From assembly GCF_947179165.1 (NCBI RefSeq), contig NC_077242.1, positions 2,604,001 to 2,668,000 of the forward strand: a DNA stretch of 64,000 nt, in the 5' to 3' direction. Made by a program: the position numbers and the translations under genes. The notes below the pieces were generated by a model. The model did not search any database and was not told where the DNA came from. It was given only the letters and a program-made list of their open reading frames with translations. Numbering within the stretch: position 1 is the stretch's first letter; every line of letters starts with the position of its first letter. This document shows positions 61,965-64,000 of the stretch, in pieces. Source of the stretch: Solanum dulcamara (Eukaryota > Streptophyta > Magnoliopsida > Solanales > Solanaceae).

Positions 61965-63297
61965 TCATGGCCTTCTGACAACAATATCTCCACCTATTGA
62001 TGATTCAAAATCATCAAGAAAATTAGCCCTATATGCCGTTCCGAATCTCAATGGGTGGGACGGGATCTTCTTGATGACGTATTTCATTCCCTGCATTGAC
62101 ATGAAAATGGTTAAATACAACTTGAACTTTATACATAAATACGATGTATCATATGCATTAAAATATCTGATGCCTGAGATGAGAATCTGATACATACAGA
62201 AGATGTATCAGAAACAATTATATATTATATTCTGATACATAAATGTAGAAGTATCAGAATCATTAAAACTTGAAACATCAAAAAATGACATTTACACATG
62301 ATGTATCAAAAATAGTAAATCTCCAAAAAATTGCATATGAAAAAAACATTATGTATCTGATACATAAATGTATATGTATCAGAATCATTAAAACTTGAAA
62401 ATAACAAATACTGAGACTTAAAGATGATGTATCAGAAATAATAATTCTCAAAAAATTGCATATGAAACAGACATTATGTATCTGATACATAAATGTAGAT
62501 GTATCAGAATCATTAAACTTGAAATAACAGAAACTGAGACTTAAACATAATGTATCAGAAATAGTAAATCTCAAATAATTGCATTTGAAAAAGACATTAT
62601 GTATCTGATACATAAATGATATGTATCAGCTTCGTTAAAACTTGAAACAACATAAAATGACACTTAAACATGATGTATCAGAAATATAAAATCTCCAAAA
62701 AAATACATTTGAAAAAGACATTATGTATCTGATACATAAATGTATATGTATCAGAATCATTAAAAATTAAAACAACAGAAACTGACACTTAAACATGATG
62801 TATCATAAATAGAAAATCTCCAAAAAAATATATTTGAAAAAGACATTATGTATCTGATACATAAATGTATATGTATCAGAATCATTAAAAATTAAAACAA
62901 CAGAAACTGACACTTAAACATGATGTATCAGAAATATAAAATCTCCAAAAAAAATTCCTTTTAAAACTACATTATGAATCTGATACATAAATGATATGTA
63001 TCAGACTCATTAAAACCTTCACAAAATTTTCATTCTAAAACAAAAACTTAATTGAACACATACCTTTGGGAGATTAGAGCATGTTGTAAACCCTTCAATC
63101 TTGTTGTCTATTTCTTTGGGTGGATATTTAATTGTAGCTTTCGACTTCAATTTCTCATGTAGCTTATTCATCACTGTTGGATCGTTACGATGTTTGGATC
63201 TAACTTCGTCGTAACCTTCCCAAGACGAATCAGAACCAGGAGAAACAAGAATTCGTTGATTTTTAGTGGACTGTTTGAGACCATGAACGAATTCCAT
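61965..63297 (-). CDS. Putative two-exon small protein inside the Mutator-like element, unknown
   Basis: Exon 1 (63297-63064, 78 codons, starting MEFVHGLKQS) ends at a GTATGT donor. Exon 2 (62090-61965) follows an ATGCAG acceptor. Both junctions are phase 0, giving a 119-aa protein. It is charged and lysine-rich, with no signal peptide or membrane segment. Readable blocks are SDSSWEGYDEVRSKHRNDP, KYPPKEIDNKIEGFTTCSN and GMKYVIKKIPSHPLRFGTAY. The exons are distinctly more GC-rich and codon-like than the AT-rich intron, which holds the whole GATACAT tandem array. I do not recognise the family. It may be a captured host gene fragment or an element protein. Splicing is inferred only, and the TGA may truncate an originally longer exon. 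Confidence 0.42.
62210..63010. repeat. Tandem array of about 125-bp units centred on ATGTATCTGATACAT
   Basis: The palindromic core (atgtatctgatacataaatg) recurs near 62350, 62475, 62599, 62722 and 62848, with a variant near 62975. Each is followed by 'atgtatcagaatcattaaa' and, about 60 bp on, 'catgatgtatcagaaat'. Units differ by small indels. Every unit can fold into hairpins at the core. Confidence 0.9.
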
Positions 63298-63677
63298 TGA
63301 AGGTATGAGAAACAAAACAGAAAGATTTACAGAAGAAAACAAATGATAAAAATTTAGAAGATTTTTCAAAGATTTTCAGAAGAAATCAAAATATACAAAT
63401 TTTAGGAGAAATCAGATTGAATGAAGATGAAGTAAAATTCCATATAAGGAAAAATTGAAATATACCTTATTTGGAACCTTGAAATTGATTAACAGTTGAA
63501 GAGTAACAAATCAACTAGAGCAAATTAGGGCAAGAATAAAGGAATAGGCAGATGTATCAGAGAGGTATAGAGAGAGAAAGGAAAAAGAGGGAATTTGGAA
63601 TTTTTTTGGTGTATATGGGAATAAAAGTAAATATATTAGGGAAATATGTGTAAAAAGGTAATTTTACCATTTTTTTA

Positions 63678-64000
63678 AGTTAAAGATTATTTTAAAAATA
63701 AATAAATTAAGTAGGAACAAAAATTCAAGACCGGACATTGCGTGTTATGTCCTGTATGGCCTTTTCCATGTACCTTTGTTTTAGTGGGCTCCAGACTCCA
63801 GTCCAAGTCAAAGATAGAAATACCTGACCCAATTTCCTTCAAAAGTAGCCGTAGTATGAAGACTGAAGCACACTTAAAGGCCCATATTCAAATCGTATAA
63901 AATATTCAGAGGCCCAAACTAAATTACTGGACAAAAGTGGTATGATGGTGGACCCGTTAGGCAGAACTGGGCCCCCAACGGGTCATCATAAAGCAAAAAG
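63678..64000. repeat. Right flank with second copy of the long direct repeat
   Basis: 63800-63960 repeats 60385-60535. The last 40 bases are GC-rich (ctgggcccccaacgggtcat), possibly the promoter of a gene beyond the window. No open reading frame is visible. Confidence 0.7.

Larger units (their letters stand above)
60907..63668. mobile_element. Mutator-like element, 2.76 kb, with GATACAT array and a spliced ORF
   Basis: It is flanked on both sides by attttttta (60898-60906 and 63669-63677), a perfect 9-bp repeat, though of low complexity. The ends GTAAACTTTACCTAAATCCC and (minus strand) GGTAAAATTACCTTTTTACA form a weak TIR related to that of the 281-bp element at 33574-33854. That small element has the same GATACAT/ATGTATC words, which number roughly fifty here by eye. 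The element contains a two-exon minus-strand open reading frame and is likely a gene-carrying (Pack-MULE type) or partly autonomous element. No transposase motif was recognised. Confidence 0.68.

Noticed and set aside
62278..62613. A 111-aa repetitive minus-strand open frame.
   Set aside because: It is a by-product of the GATACAT tandem array. The repeated peptide simply mirrors the DNA repeat.
62210..63010. CRISPR-like regular spacing.
   Set aside because: The repeats are about 125 bp with homologous spacers in a plant genome, with no cas genes. It is a tandem repeat.

Overview
This window is nuclear DNA of a flowering plant, most likely Solanaceae (Solanum or a close relative). The genes are split by GT-AG introns, the intergenic DNA is very AT-rich, and all recognisable proteins are plant families. 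Several stretches look like Solanaceae-type SINE remnants: TS-like tails ending in GTT repeats, and Au-like tails with a run of T. No prokaryotic, viral or CRISPR feature was seen. Exon coordinates below were worked out by eye from splice signals and reading-frame continuity.

Layout. 1-4205 is a decayed, 5'-truncated tandem copy of the segment at about 6675-14125; it carries a dead DEP1 copy. Between the two copies is a single-exon gene for a tail-anchored-looking membrane protein (5280-6143, -). The intact 12-exon DEP1 gene (methionine salvage) occupies 7045-14619 (-), with a Mutator-like element with 9-bp target duplications inserted just upstream of its ATG (14673-16084). Then come a RALF peptide gene (18677-19054, -), a very long early-nodulin-like/phytocyanin arabinogalactan protein (21064-23676, -) and a peroxisomal 3-hydroxyacyl-CoA dehydrogenase (24788-27671, -). 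28-42 kb is gene-poor and holds a solo LTR with target duplication, two adjacent 9-bp-TSD elements, a long foldback element, LINE and SINE scraps, and a 3-unit tandem array interrupted by a pogo/Emigrant-like element. A PSKR2-like LRR receptor kinase lies at 43165-46314 (+). 46.5-53.8 kb holds MITEs, a truncated SINE with a 20-bp TSD, and a probable mitochondrial DNA insert with rrn18 sequence. A small SBP-box gene with a miR156 site right after its stop (53836-55240, +) converges on a PP2C gene (55576-58924, -). The end of the window holds a 2.76-kb Mutator-like element (60907-63668) with an array of GATACAT/ATGTATC words and an apparently spliced two-exon open reading frame.

How the genes relate. 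They are not a functional pathway. From memory, the order DEP1 - ENODL1 - PSKR2 matches Arabidopsis At5g53850-At5g53890, while HBCDH - SPL5 - PP2C matches At3g15290-At3g15260. The window therefore looks like one ancestral block whose genes were divided between two duplicated segments in Arabidopsis. The signalling genes (RALF, PSKR2, PP2C, SPL) and the metabolic genes (DEP1, HBCDH) are neighbours by ancestry rather than by shared function.

The most unusual material is in the mobile DNA. Four elements have 9-bp target duplications (one imperfect). Three of them carry internal arrays of short palindromic words, and the largest of these may express a small unrecognised protein.
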